Below, in pieces: positions 5,161 through 5,163 of a stretch of 5,163 nt of DNA. Source of the stretch: an uncultured Acidimicrobiaceae bacterium (GTDB lineage: Bacteria > Actinomycetota > Acidimicrobiia > Acidimicrobiales > MedAcidi-G1); assembly GCA_913054115.1 (NCBI GenBank), contig CAJXIS010000171.1, forward strand, positions 1 to 5,163. The letters are read 5' to 3'. Position 1 is the first letter of the stretch, and each line of letters opens with the position of its first letter. The position numbers and the translations under genes were made by a program. Below the pieces are notes generated by a model, which was not told where the DNA came from, searched no databases, and worked only from the letters and a program-made list of their open reading frames with translations.

Positions 5161-5163
5161 TCC

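Noticed and set aside
5152..5163. ATG on the plus strand at 5152 as the start of a divergent gene
   Set aside because: Only four codons are visible and no convincing Shine-Dalgarno precedes it. The ATG is also part of the CCATGG core of a palindrome, so it may be coincidental.

Overview
This window is high-GC DNA, roughly two thirds G+C by eye. Its codons favour G/C in the third position, and it uses GTG starts, short intergenic gaps and overlapping stop/start codons. That fits an actinobacterial chromosome. An environmental Acidimicrobiia-like lineage is my guess, but nothing in the window proves a taxon. I see no rRNA, tRNA, CRISPR array, transposase or phage gene.

Layout, left to right. 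(1) Positions 1-553, minus strand: the N-terminal 184 residues of a YtcJ-type metal-dependent amidohydrolase, cut by the left edge. (2) Positions 570-1016, minus: a small SnoaL / limonene-epoxide-hydrolase-like protein, 16 nt upstream of the amidohydrolase and probably co-transcribed with it. (3) A 60-bp divergent intergenic region holding a 23-bp inverted repeat and a -10-like hexamer. (4) Positions 1077-1859, plus: a class I SAM-dependent methyltransferase. (5) Positions 1869-5100, minus: a tight four-gene run, transcribed in the order Rieske oxygenase alpha subunit, EamA/DMT-family transporter, left-handed-beta-helix (hexapeptide) acyltransferase, GNAT acetyltransferase. The junctions are +5 nt, +9 nt and -4 nt, so this is very probably one operon. 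It ends 9 nt from the convergent methyltransferase stop. (6) Positions 5101-5163: the upstream region of the Rieske operon, with a -10-like hexamer and two palindromes.

How the genes may work together. The Rieske protein has all the metal ligands of a terminal oxygenase. At the bridging position between its two metal centres it has Glu instead of Asp, as in the oxygenases that act on quaternary amines (carnitine CntA; choline and glycine-betaine types). Combined with an exporter-type membrane protein and two acyl/acetyltransferases, the operon looks like an uncharacterised small-molecule modification or catabolism module. The substrate and the electron-donating reductase cannot be identified here. 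The other genes (methyltransferase, SnoaL/LEH-like protein, amidohydrolase) are also small-molecule enzymes, but nothing in the sequence ties them to the Rieske operon. No established defence, mobile or RNA-guided system is visible.
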